Assembly (NCBI RefSeq): GCF_039538065.1
Contig: NZ_BAABBR010000001.1
Span: forward strand, 1,278,501 to 1,342,500
Length of the DNA stretch: 64,000 nucleotides
From: Sphingomonas rosea
GTDB taxonomy: Bacteria > Pseudomonadota > Alphaproteobacteria > Sphingomonadales > Sphingomonadaceae
Direction of reading: 5' to 3'
Both the position numbers and the translations under genes were made by a program. The notes under the pieces were generated by a model, which saw nothing but the letters and a program-made list of their open reading frames with translations, did not search any database and had not been told where the DNA came from. Positions within the stretch are counted from its first letter, which is position 1, and each line of letters opens with the position of its first letter. This document shows positions 17,213 to 24,540 of this stretch, piece after piece.

Positions 17213-17617
17213 TTACTGACCCGGCGCGGTGTCGGCGGCTTCCTGCTCGTTGCGCTCGGCGACGCCCTGCTGGATTTCCTTCAGCCCGCAACCGATGTTG
17301 CCGCCGGGGCCGACGCCCGAGCAGGTGCCGGGGCCGGTCTGGCCGATCGTGGCGAGCTGCTTGGAGCGGACCTGCCAGCTCTGGCTGAGCTGCGGCGGTC
17401 CGCTCGGCCGCAAGGCCTCGGGCAGGCGATAGCGATCCTTTTCGGGGCGGCGGGCGCAGACCACGACGCTGTCGTCGGTGGCGCGGGGGCAAGGGTCGTT
17501 GCCGTAGACGATGATTTCCCTGGTGCGCTGCTGGGCCTGCTGCGCGCCGGCGGGCAGTGCGGCGGCGAGACCGGCACCGGTAAGGGCGGTCAGGGCGATG
17601 AACATGCGGGTCTTCAT
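17213..17617 (-). CDS. Small secreted protein of unknown function
   Basis: 134 residues with a clear signal peptide (MKTRMFIALTALTGAGLAAA, cleavage after AGA before QQAQQ). The mature part has four cysteines (DPCPR, VCARR, TCSG, GCGL) that could form two disulfides, followed by a Glu/Gln-rich tail. I do not recognise a named domain; proteins like it, with a conserved EIIVYGNDPCPR-like start, seem to be common in sphingomonads. It sits alone between the DUF1206 gene and coq7. AAAGGACGAG lies just before the start, supporting the ATG at 17617. Confidence 0.75.
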   Translation of the reverse strand: MKTRMFIALTALTGAGLAAALPAGAQQAQQRTREIIVYGNDPCPRATDDSVVVCARRPEKDRYRLPEALRPSGPPQLSQSWQVRSKQLATIGQTGPGTCSGVGPGGNIGCGLKEIQQGVAERNEQEAADTAPGQ

Positions 17618-17670
17618 TCTACTCGTCCTTTCAGGCGCTTCAGCGCTTGGGGCCGCGCGGCGTTCCGCGA

Positions 17671-18231
17671 CTAGACCTTCTTGGAGACCGCAATGGCGGC
17701 CTTGCAGATGGCGCGAATGGCAAAGCTCAGCACCGGATAGGCGGGCGTTTCGAGCGCGCCATGCTCGCGCGCGGTGTCGCGGTGCTCGAGCTCCTCGGCC
17801 TGGAACTGACGGATGTCGGCGCTGAGCTCGGGGTCGCGGTCACGCAGTTCCTCGAGTTGCTCGGCGTAATGGAGGTCGATCTCGGTCTCGACGGCCTCGG
17901 TGCAGGCCATGGCGGCCTTTTCGCTGATCAGCGCGGTCACGGCGCCGAGCGCGAAGCCGCCGACGTGCCAGAGCGGTTGGAGCAGCGTCGGGCGGACCCG
18001 GCGCTCGGCCAGCAGCTGATTGAAGCGGGCGAGGTGGCGGTCTTCCTGCGCCGCCATGTGCGTCACCAGATGCGCCGCGCGCGAGCCGCCGCGAAGCACC
18101 GCCAGCTGTCCGGCATAGATACGGGTCGCGCCGTATTCGCCGGCATGGTCGACCCGAAGCATCGAGTGCAGGTCGGGCTGCCGGTCACCCGGCTTCGACC
18201 CCCGGTTCAGTGCTTGGTCGACGCCAGCCAC
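17671..18231 (-). CDS. coq7: Demethoxyubiquinone hydroxylase Coq7
   Basis: Di-iron monooxygenase for the C6 hydroxylation in ubiquinone synthesis, bound peripherally to the membrane. The two halves show the expected metal ligands: HAGEYGA, QEDRH, ETEID and EELEHRD. The GTG at 18231 is chosen because AGGAG lies seven bases upstream and it gives the usual length of about 186 residues; the open frame extends far back through dsbB but is meaningless there. The gene overlaps the end of dsbB by 25 nt, so the two are coupled. UbiG is encoded at 35.8 kb. Confidence 0.93.
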   Translation of the reverse strand: MAGVDQALNRGSKPGDRQPDLHSMLRVDHAGEYGATRIYAGQLAVLRGGSRAAHLVTHMAAQEDRHLARFNQLLAERRVRPTLLQPLWHVGGFALGAVTALISEKAAMACTEAVETEIDLHYAEQLEELRDRDPELSADIRQFQAEELEHRDTAREHGALETPAYPVLSFAIRAICKAAIAVSKKV

Positions 18232-18713
18232 GCAATCACTCCTGCGAAAGAAAGGGAAAGAAGGGCATTCCAACCCGCGAGCGAAATGCCAAGGAGCGAC
18301 CACTGGACCTGGTCGCAGCGGACCAGGGGGGTGGCGAGGATCGACTTGAGAAGCTCGTCCCCGGTCGCGCCCAACGAGCCGGTGGAACAGGCCGTCAGCC
18401 CCTGCCACCAGCCATATTCCACGCCGGCGTGGAAGACACCGATCGCGCCGCTCGCCGCGATCGCCAAGGCGGCGATCAGCACCGCGGGGCGGGCCTGACG
18501 CGACGCGCCGAACGACAAGGCGGCAAAGCCCAACGCGACGAGGTGCGGCCAGCGTTGCCACATGCACATCTCGCACGGGATCAGGCCGCCGATCAGCTGC
18601 GACCCGAGCGCACCCAGCAGCAAGGCGCCCGGCACCGCGACCGCCAGCCATTGCGCAAGCCGAAGGCGCCCATCCGATCGCGCCATCGCCATCGAGCCCG
18701 TCCGCGCGTCCAT
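18207..18713 (-). CDS. dsbB: Disulfide bond formation protein DsbB
   Basis: Inner-membrane protein of 168 residues with four helices that reoxidises DsbA-type proteins and passes electrons to quinone. The first periplasmic pair is CEMC within IPCEMCMWQRWP, and the second pair is the Cys of LTACSTG and of LVRCDQVQW. The ATG at 18713 overlaps the ctpA stop (ATGA); Met codons at residues 8 and 10 are alternatives. Its neighbour coq7 makes the quinone it uses, a suggestive pairing. A DsbA-like lipoprotein is encoded at 7073. Confidence 0.93.
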   Translation of the reverse strand: MDARTGSMAMARSDGRLRLAQWLAVAVPGALLLGALGSQLIGGLIPCEMCMWQRWPHLVALGFAALSFGASRQARPAVLIAALAIAASGAIGVFHAGVEYGWWQGLTACSTGSLGATGDELLKSILATPLVRCDQVQWSLLGISLAGWNALLSLSFAGVIAWLASTKH

Positions 18714-20035
18714 CAGCCGGCCTTGCCGACCGCCGGACCGCTCGCGAGGCGGCGCAGCGCCTTCACCGCATAGTCGAGCTGGAAGTCCTTGATGCCCTTC
18801 TTCTCGAGCTCGGCGGCGGTCATGTCGAACCGCGGATCGACCGTGACGTCCTTCTCGAGGAGCTTGTCGTCGACCTTGTTCTGGCTGATCAAGTGACGCC
18901 GAAGGTCGGCCTCGCGGACAGTCGGGCGATCCTTGTAGTCGGGGTCGCTGAGCTGCGGCACGACGATGTCCGGATCGATCCCGCCCGCCTGCACCGAACG
19001 ACCCGAGGGCGTGTAATAGCGCGCGGTGGTGAGCCGTAGCGCACTGGTCTGGTCGAGCTGGATGACGGTCTGGACCGAGCCCTTGCCGAAGCTGCGTTCA
19101 CCCATGACGAGCGCCCGGCGCTGGTCCTGAAGCGCGCCGGCGACGATCTCGGCAGCGCTCGCCGAGCCTGCGTCGACCAGCACGATCAGCGGCTTGCCCC
19201 CGGTGAGATCGCCCGGACGGGCATAGAAGCGTTCGATGTCGCCCTTCGCCCGGCCGCGCTCGCTGACGATCTCGCCGCGCTCGAGGAAGGCGTCGCTGAC
19301 GGCGACCGCCTGGTCGAGCAGGCCGCCCGGGTTACTGCGCAGGTCGATGATGTAGCCGACCGGCTTGGCCGCGCCGGCGGCCTTGTCCATCGCGGTCAGC
19401 GCGGCGGCGACCTGCTCGCCGACATTGGCCGAGAACTGATTGATGTTGAGGACGCCGACGCCGTCCTTGATCTCCCACTTGACCGGGCGAAGCTCGATCC
19501 GCTCGCGCTTCAGGGTCACGTCGAAGGGCTTGTCGCGGCCCGGGCGGACGATGGTCAGCTTGATCGCGCTCCCCGGAGGGCCGCGCATCTTCTCGACCGC
19601 CTGGTCGAGGTCGAGACCATAGAGCAGTTCGCCGTCGAGATGGGTGATGTAGTCGCCCGCCTTGATGCCCGCGCGGTCGGCCGGCGTGTCCTCGGTCGGG
19701 GAGATTACCTTGACGGTGCCGTCCTCCTGCGTGACCGAGAGGCCGAGGCCACCGTAATTTCCGTCGGTGGTCGTCTTCAGCTGCTGGAAGTCCGAGGCCT
19801 CGAGATAGCTGCTGTGCGGATCGAGGCTGGCGAGCATGCCGTCGATCGCACCCTTGATGAGCTGATGATCGTCGACCTTGTCGACGTAGTTCGCGCGCAC
19901 CCGCTCGAACACCCCCATGAAGGTTTCGAGCTCCTTGTAGGTGTCGGCGTCGGCCGCAGCCACGGTGGCGGTGGTGAGCGGAACGAGGGCCAGGGCGCCG
20001 AGGAGGGCGACGGGCGGGAGGAGCTTGCGGATCAT
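18713..20035 (-). CDS. Carboxy-terminal processing protease, S41 family (CtpA)
   Basis: Periplasmic PDZ protease. The start MIRKLLPPVALLGALALVPL is chosen (six residues inside the open frame) as it begins the signal peptide. The PDZ domain lies at about residues 85-165 with the GLGLSV and AGIKAGDYI signatures. The S41 catalytic domain follows, with nucleophile Ser in GSASAAEI and general base Lys in FGKGSVQ; both are intact. The tail of about 80 residues ends the protein. It is in the order nadD-rsfS-rlmH-envC-ctpA typical of alphaproteobacteria, next to an EnvC, which suggests a role in cell-wall remodelling. Confidence 0.94.
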   Translation of the reverse strand: MIRKLLPPVALLGALALVPLTTATVAAADADTYKELETFMGVFERVRANYVDKVDDHQLIKGAIDGMLASLDPHSSYLEASDFQQLKTTTDGNYGGLGLSVTQEDGTVKVISPTEDTPADRAGIKAGDYITHLDGELLYGLDLDQAVEKMRGPPGSAIKLTIVRPGRDKPFDVTLKRERIELRPVKWEIKDGVGVLNINQFSANVGEQVAAALTAMDKAAGAAKPVGYIIDLRSNPGGLLDQAVAVSDAFLERGEIVSERGRAKGDIERFYARPGDLTGGKPLIVLVDAGSASAAEIVAGALQDQRRALVMGERSFGKGSVQTVIQLDQTSALRLTTARYYTPSGRSVQAGGIDPDIVVPQLSDPDYKDRPTVREADLRRHLISQNKVDDKLLEKDVTVDPRFDMTAAELEKKGIKDFQLDYAVKALRRLASGPAVGKAG

Positions 20036-20072
20036 GGACTCGCTTCTAGCCATTTACCCGCCCACTTAACAG

Positions 20073-21194
20073 CTAGCCTGATGAACGGGCGATGAGGGCC
20101 GCGGGCTCCGCCTTACCGTCGCGGAACAGTTCGGCGGTGACGGGGCCGAGGGCCCGGCCGACGGGGTCGCCGGCGGCGATCCGGTCGCCGACGCGGAGGC
20201 TTGGACGGACGTTGCCGAGCAGCGTCACCCAGCCCCCGCCATGGTCGATGATGACCAGCCCCGGACGCCGACGGAAGGGTCCGGCGAAGACGATCCTGCC
20301 GGCGGCCGGCGCCACCACCTGCGTCCCAGTCACGGCGGCGATCGTCACGCCGCGGGCGCGGACACCGTTGCTCATCAGCTCGCCGAGACCGGCGGTCACG
20401 GCGCCGCCCGCGGGCACCTGCCAGGCGATCGGCGGAACAGGTGCGCCGCCTTCCGGCGCGGTCGGGCGCGGCGCCGACGGAGGCAGTTTGGCGAGCACGG
20501 CCGCCTGCTTGAGCGCCGCGCGGCGCTGCTCGGCTTCGCCCTGTAGCGAAGCGGTCCGCTCGCTGCGGTCAAGAACCTGGTCGGCGGCGACGAACGCCTG
20601 CGCGCCCTTTTGGCTTGCCAATGCGAGCGCGGCCTTTTCCTTGTCGGCGAAGCGCTGCTGCGCCTCCGCCGCCGCGAGCCGGTCGCGTCCGAGCTGGGCT
20701 TGGAGATCGCGCTGGCGCCGTTCGAGCGTGGCGAGGGTGGCGAGCTGGCCCTTGAGCGTCGACGAGCGTCGCTCGACCTCGGGTCCGACCGTCCGCGCCA
20801 GCGCCGCGAGCCGAACCTGCTGCTCGGCATTGCCCGCCCCGACCAGCGAAAGCCACGCCGGCTTGCGGCCCGCTTCGGCGAGGCCCGCGAGCAAGGCGCT
20901 CGCCGGGCGCCGCGCCGCCGCTAGCTGCGCGGCAAGGCCCTCTCGGCGGCGCTGCAAGGCCGCGAGCTCGGCTTCGCCCGCGGCAATCCTGGCCTCGGTC
21001 GCGATCAGCGCCTGACCGGCGGCCGCGCTGTCGGCCGCGGCGCGCTCGGCCTGCGACTTGGCGCCCTGCGCCTCACGCTCCAGCCGTTGCTGCTCGGCCA
21101 CCGCTGCCTGCGCTTCACGGGCCGCGACCGCGACCGGGTCGCTCGCCGAGACGAGCCAGGGAGTGCAGGCGATCAGGAACAGCCGGCGGCGCAT
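20073..21194 (-). CDS. EnvC-like murein hydrolase activator with degenerate LytM domain
   Basis: 373 residues: signal peptide (MRRRLFLIACTPWLVSASDP), a long coiled coil (about 20-240), then a C-terminal LytM/M23 domain (about 275-370: AAGRIVFAGPFRRRPGLVII and DHGGGWVTLL). The zinc peptidase residues are not complete: the usual second HxH is replaced by LGNV, so the domain is probably an activator of amidases rather than an enzyme, as in E. coli EnvC. It should act in septal wall splitting. It sits between rlmH and ctpA on the same strand. Confidence 0.88.
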   Translation of the reverse strand: MRRRLFLIACTPWLVSASDPVAVAAREAQAAVAEQQRLEREAQGAKSQAERAAADSAAAGQALIATEARIAAGEAELAALQRRREGLAAQLAAARRPASALLAGLAEAGRKPAWLSLVGAGNAEQQVRLAALARTVGPEVERRSSTLKGQLATLATLERRQRDLQAQLGRDRLAAAEAQQRFADKEKAALALASQKGAQAFVAADQVLDRSERTASLQGEAEQRRAALKQAAVLAKLPPSAPRPTAPEGGAPVPPIAWQVPAGGAVTAGLGELMSNGVRARGVTIAAVTGTQVVAPAAGRIVFAGPFRRRPGLVIIDHGGGWVTLLGNVRPSLRVGDRIAAGDPVGRALGPVTAELFRDGKAEPAALIARSSG

Positions 21195-21197
21195 GGC

Positions 21198-21620
21198 CTA
21201 GCCTTGCCGATGGTAAGGGTGCCCGGCAAGCCAGCTCGTCGCGCGATACAATTGCTCGGCGAGCATGGCGCGGGCCATCATGTGCGGCCAGGTGGCGGGA
21301 CCGAAGCTGAGGAGCAGGTCCGCGCGGCCGCGCTCCTCGTCCGAGTGGCCGTCGGCAGCGCCGATCAGGAAGCGGCACTCGCGCATACCCTGCTCGCGCC
21401 AGGCCTGCATCCGTTCGGCGAAGTCGGACGAGGCGAGCGCCTTGCCGCGCTCGTCGAGGAGCACGGTTACCGCCGGCGTGAGCGGCGCCGGCACCGTTCC
21501 GCCGCGATCAGGCAGTTCGGTGATCTTTGCCGGCCAGGTCAGCCGCTTCAGGTAACGGTCGGTGAGCTCCGCCTCGGGCGAACGGCCGATCTTGCCGCGC
21601 GCAATGATGTGCAGGAGCAA
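21198..21620 (-). CDS. rlmH: 23S rRNA pseudouridine-1915 N3-methyltransferase RlmH
   Basis: SPOUT methyltransferase of 140 residues that methylates pseudouridine 1915 of 23S rRNA on assembled ribosomes. Visible are the SAM-binding knot (CRFLIGAADGHSDEE, LLLSFGPATWPHMMARAMLA) and the diagnostic C-terminus PYHRQG. The first residues MLLHIIARGKIG fit the family start. It lies 1 bp after the rsfS stop, so the two are an operon, the normal arrangement. Confidence 0.96.
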   Translation of the reverse strand: MLLHIIARGKIGRSPEAELTDRYLKRLTWPAKITELPDRGGTVPAPLTPAVTVLLDERGKALASSDFAERMQAWREQGMRECRFLIGAADGHSDEERGRADLLLSFGPATWPHMMARAMLAEQLYRATSWLAGHPYHRQG

Positions 21621-21621
21621 C

Positions 21622-22038
21622 TCAGCCCGCCGCGGCCGCCTTCTCGTCCCCGAACGCCCACATGCGCTCGAGATTGTAGAAGCTGCGAACCTCGGGGCGG
21701 AAGAGGTGGACGATGACGTCGTCGGCGTCGATCAGCACCCAGTCGGCGGTCGGCAGGCCTTCGATCCGGACCAGCTTGCCGTGATCCTGCTTGAGGCGGT
21801 CGGCGAGCTTGGCCGCCATGCTCGCCACCTGCCGGGTCGACCGACCCGAGGCGATGACCATGTGGTCGGCGATGCTCGACTTGCCGGCAAGCGGGATGGA
21901 GACGATGTCGAGGGCCTGATCGTCGTCGAGGCTGCGCATCACCGCGGCGTGAATGTCATCGACGGAAGCCGGGGCGCGGGCGCCGGCCAGCTCAGGGGTG
22001 TCGGCCAAGGTCTCTCCTGTTTTCTTCATTTGGGTCAA
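21622..22038 (-). CDS. rsfS: Ribosome silencing factor RsfS
   Basis: RsfS (RsfA, YbeB-like), a 110-residue domain that binds ribosomal protein L14 and blocks subunit joining when nutrients run low. Landmarks are KSSIADHMVIASGRSTRQV and TADWVLIDADDVIVHLFRPE, followed by a FYNLERMWA end. The long open frame starts at 22038; a Met at residue 4 (MKKTGETL) is also plausible. The start lies 47 nt inside the end of nadD, an overlap larger than usual. Confidence 0.95.
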   Translation of the reverse strand: MTQMKKTGETLADTPELAGARAPASVDDIHAAVMRSLDDDQALDIVSIPLAGKSSIADHMVIASGRSTRQVASMAAKLADRLKQDHGKLVRIEGLPTADWVLIDADDVIVHLFRPEVRSFYNLERMWAFGDEKAAAAG

Positions 22039-22651
22039 CGCACGACTGCCCGCTCGTGTGCCGAGCGAGGGATTCGTGCCAATGGGGGTTGGCGGCGCGG
22101 AGCTGCGTAGCGGACGTCCGGTCGGGCGGAAGCCTCAGGAAGACGATCGCAGGGGCACTCCAACGCGTCCAATGCTTCTGCTGGCTCCGGGGCCGGACGA
22201 AGCGCCTGAGCCAGCTCGCGACGCGGGCCGTGCGAGCATCGTCATCATACCCGGGACGGCTTAATACGGCAATCGGCACGATATGGGCCAGCCGCCGCCA
22301 GCCTTTCCACTGATGGAATTGCGCCACAGTGTCCTCGCCCATCAGCCAGATGAAGCGGTCGCGCGGGTAGCGCCGGACGATCGCGGCGAGGGTGTCGACG
22401 GTGTAGACCGTGCCGAGGCGGCGCTCGATGTCGCTGACCTCGATGATCGAGCGGCGCGCCATATTTTCGGCAGAGGCGAAGCGTGCCTCGAACGGTGCCA
22501 TGCCCGCCTTGGGCTTGAGCGGATTGCCGGGCGAGACCAGCCACCATACGGCGTCGAGGTCGAGCGCCTTGGCGGCAGCAAGGCTCATCGCCCGGTGCGC
22601 GCGATGCGCCGGGTTGAAGCTTCCGCCGAGAAGACCGATGCGCCGTGTCAC
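21992..22651 (-). CDS. nadD: Nicotinate-nucleotide adenylyltransferase NadD
   Basis: Makes deamido-NAD from nicotinate mononucleotide and ATP. About 219 residues from the GTG at 22651 (VTRRIGLLGGSFNPAHRAH); the open frame before that is not protein-like. The HxxH nucleotide motif is HRAH in the first loop, and the C-terminal TSATQLR corresponds to the ISSTxIR motif. The core ends at about residue 195; a short non-conserved tail runs into rsfS. No clear Shine-Dalgarno is seen before the GTG, so the start is slightly uncertain. Confidence 0.93.
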   Translation of the reverse strand: MTRRIGLLGGSFNPAHRAHRAMSLAAAKALDLDAVWWLVSPGNPLKPKAGMAPFEARFASAENMARRSIIEVSDIERRLGTVYTVDTLAAIVRRYPRDRFIWLMGEDTVAQFHQWKGWRRLAHIVPIAVLSRPGYDDDARTARVASWLRRFVRPRSQQKHWTRWSAPAIVFLRLPPDRTSATQLRAANPHWHESLARHTSGQSCVDPNEENRRDLGRHP

Positions 22652-22712
22652 GCCGACGGGGCTAGCAGGGCCGCTCGGCCTCTGCCAATCTGGCGACGGC
22701 CAGGGGGAAGGC

Positions 22713-23696
22713 ATGAACGCGTTCGAGCGCACATTGACGGGACAAGGCGGGGCGTCGTGCCTCAATTGCGGGGCAGCCCTGACCGGAGCTTTCTGCGCGT
22801 CGTGCGGGCAGAAGGCACGGGTCAATCGCTCGCTCGCCGCCTTCTTCAGCGATCTCGTCGCCGGCCTGTTCAACTTCGAAAGCCGTTTCTGGCGGACGCT
22901 GCCGATGCTCGCCTGGTGCCCGGGCGACCTTACCCGCCGCTATGTCGAGGGTCAGCGCGCCCGCTTCATCTCGCCGATCGCCCTTTACCTCTTCAGCGTC
23001 TTCCTGATGTTCGCGGCCCTGAGCGCGACGACCGGTTCGACCGGCGGCACCGCGGGGCCGATCCGAATCAACGGCGACGTCGATCGGTCGATCGCCAAGA
23101 CGAAGACGAACATCGAAAATCTCGAGAAGCAGCGACAGGCCGCGGCCCAGGCCGGGACGGCAACGGCCTCACTCGATCGGAAGATCAGCGGCGAGAAGGA
23201 GGATCTTGCTCGGCTAGAGGGCTATAAGCGCGACGGCATTTCGGGCAGCATCACCACGAACAGCGAGGGGGCGCCCCCGTGGCTCGTCAAGGTGATCCGC
23301 AAGGTCGAGAGCAATCCGCGCGAAGCCATGAGCCATGTGCAGGAGGCAGCGTCCAAATACAGCTGGGCGCTCATTCCGCTGTCGCTTCCCTTCATGTTCC
23401 TGCTGTTTCCGCTCCGGCCCAAGCACGTGTTCGATCACGCCGTGTTCGTGACCTATTCGCTGTCCTTCATGATGCTCCTGATCCTTTCAGGGAGCTTGCT
23501 GGTGATGGCGGGGATGGGCGGGTGGGTCGCGTTGCTCGCGCTGCTGGTTCCGGTCCACATGTATCGCCAGTTGAAGGGCGCCTACCGGCTGCGCTGGTGG
23601 AGCGCTGCGCTGCGAACCTTCGTGCTCCTCAATTTCGCCTCACTCGCGCTTGGCCTGTTCGGAGTCATCGTCGCAGCGCTGGGCCTGATCGACTAG
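22713..23696 (+). CDS. DUF3667 zinc-ribbon membrane protein
   Basis: 327 residues starting at ATG 22713, preceded by AGGGGGAA. The N-terminus holds a zinc ribbon (SCLNCGAALTG then FCASCGQKARV), then a conserved FNFESRFWRTLPMLAWCPGD segment with one helix (ISPIALYLFSVFLMF). A soluble coiled-coil-rich periplasmic or cytosolic loop of about 140 residues follows, then three C-terminal helices. This is the DUF3667 architecture; the function is unknown. It stands divergently from nadD with about 60 bp between starts. Confidence 0.88.
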   Translation: MNAFERTLTGQGGASCLNCGAALTGAFCASCGQKARVNRSLAAFFSDLVAGLFNFESRFWRTLPMLAWCPGDLTRRYVEGQRARFISPIALYLFSVFLMFAALSATTGSTGGTAGPIRINGDVDRSIAKTKTNIENLEKQRQAAAQAGTATASLDRKISGEKEDLARLEGYKRDGISGSITTNSEGAPPWLVKVIRKVESNPREAMSHVQEAASKYSWALIPLSLPFMFLLFPLRPKHVFDHAVFVTYSLSFMMLLILSGSLLVMAGMGGWVALLALLVPVHMYRQLKGAYRLRWWSAALRTFVLLNFASLALGLFGVIVAALGLID

Positions 23697-23697
23697 C

Positions 23698-24078
23698 TCA
23701 GGGACAGGGGTAATGCTTGCGCAGGTAGACGCGCATGCCGTCGGTGGTCGTGGCCGACTTCGGCTGGCCCGCGGAGATCACCCGCAATTCCTTGAGCAAC
23801 TGCTGCGGATTGAGCTTCAGGTTCGATCCCGCCGGGGGGCAGTAGGTCGGTTTCTTCCCGACCTTCTGCGCCCGCAGCCGCTCCTCGCGCAGCTTGTTGA
23901 CCGCCGCGGTGAGTTCGGTCTGGAGTTCCTTGATCTCACCCTGGTGCAACAGGGCAAGCGGCCCCAGCCCCTCGAGCTTGTTGCCGCGCTCGACGAACTG
24001 TTGAAGCGGCATCGTTTGCGCGCTTGCGGCGCTCGCCAGGAACAGGGCCGCAAGCAGCCCGCACGAATGCCTGATCAT
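23698..24078 (-). CDS. Small secreted protein, tandem paralogue 1
   Basis: 126 residues with a signal peptide (MIRHSCGLLAALFLASAASA, then QTMPLQ). The mature domain has two cysteines (TYCPP and HYPCP at the very end) that could form one disulfide. It resembles the next gene upstream: both share KLxGLGPLALL/MGKGPLALV, a YCxP motif, a middle LLKELRxI/FIKALRQI helix and a C-terminal RKHYPC/RKYPC. No function is known. Probably one small operon of two paralogues; its end lies 1 bp from the convergent DUF3667 gene. Confidence 0.75.
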   Translation of the reverse strand: MIRHSCGLLAALFLASAASAQTMPLQQFVERGNKLEGLGPLALLHQGEIKELQTELTAAVNKLREERLRAQKVGKKPTYCPPAGSNLKLNPQQLLKELRVISAGQPKSATTTDGMRVYLRKHYPCP

Positions 24079-24112
24079 TCAAACCCCCAGTTTGTTCGGA
24101 AAGGAACGGTGC

Positions 24113-24505
24113 CTAGCGCTTGCAGGGATATTTGCGCTGCAGGACGACGAGCATCGCGGCCTTGAGGCTCATCCGCTCGCGCTGCGCCTGCGGAATCTGC
24201 CGAAGCGCCTTGATGAATTCCATGTTGCCGAGGTCGGCCCGCGGCTTCGGGCTGCAATAAAGGATCGGCCTGCCCCCCTTCTCGGCGGCGACACGATCGG
24301 CCTGGATGCTTTCGCCCGCGGCCGTGCCCTCGCGCTGCAGACGCTTGTAATCGCCGTCGACCAGCGCAAGCGGACCCTTGCCCATGAGCCGCTCGGCCCG
24401 CTGAAGGAAGTTCTGGGCGGTCCCGGGCGCCGCGGCGGCGGAAGGGACGGCGGCGGAAAGGGCAAGGAGCCCGAAAACGACAAAGGGACGCATACCCGAA
24501 GACAT
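24113..24505 (-). CDS. Small secreted protein, tandem paralogue 2
   Basis: 130 residues from the ATG at 24505 (MSSGMRPFVVFGLLALSAAV) with AGGGG before it; the second Met is an alternative. The signal peptide ends near SAAAAPG. The mature part parallels the neighbouring gene (GPLALV, LYCSPKP, FIKALRQI, RKYPCKR), so the pair arose by duplication and has diverged. The final Cys and the LYC Cys probably pair. The long open frame running to 24919 goes into ftsH and is not real. Function unknown. Confidence 0.75.
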   Translation of the reverse strand: MSSGMRPFVVFGLLALSAAVPSAAAAPGTAQNFLQRAERLMGKGPLALVDGDYKRLQREGTAAGESIQADRVAAEKGGRPILYCSPKPRADLGNMEFIKALRQIPQAQRERMSLKAAMLVVLQRKYPCKR

Positions 24506-24540
24506 GCGCCCCTGCCGTGAACGATAAGTGAATGAGCGGA

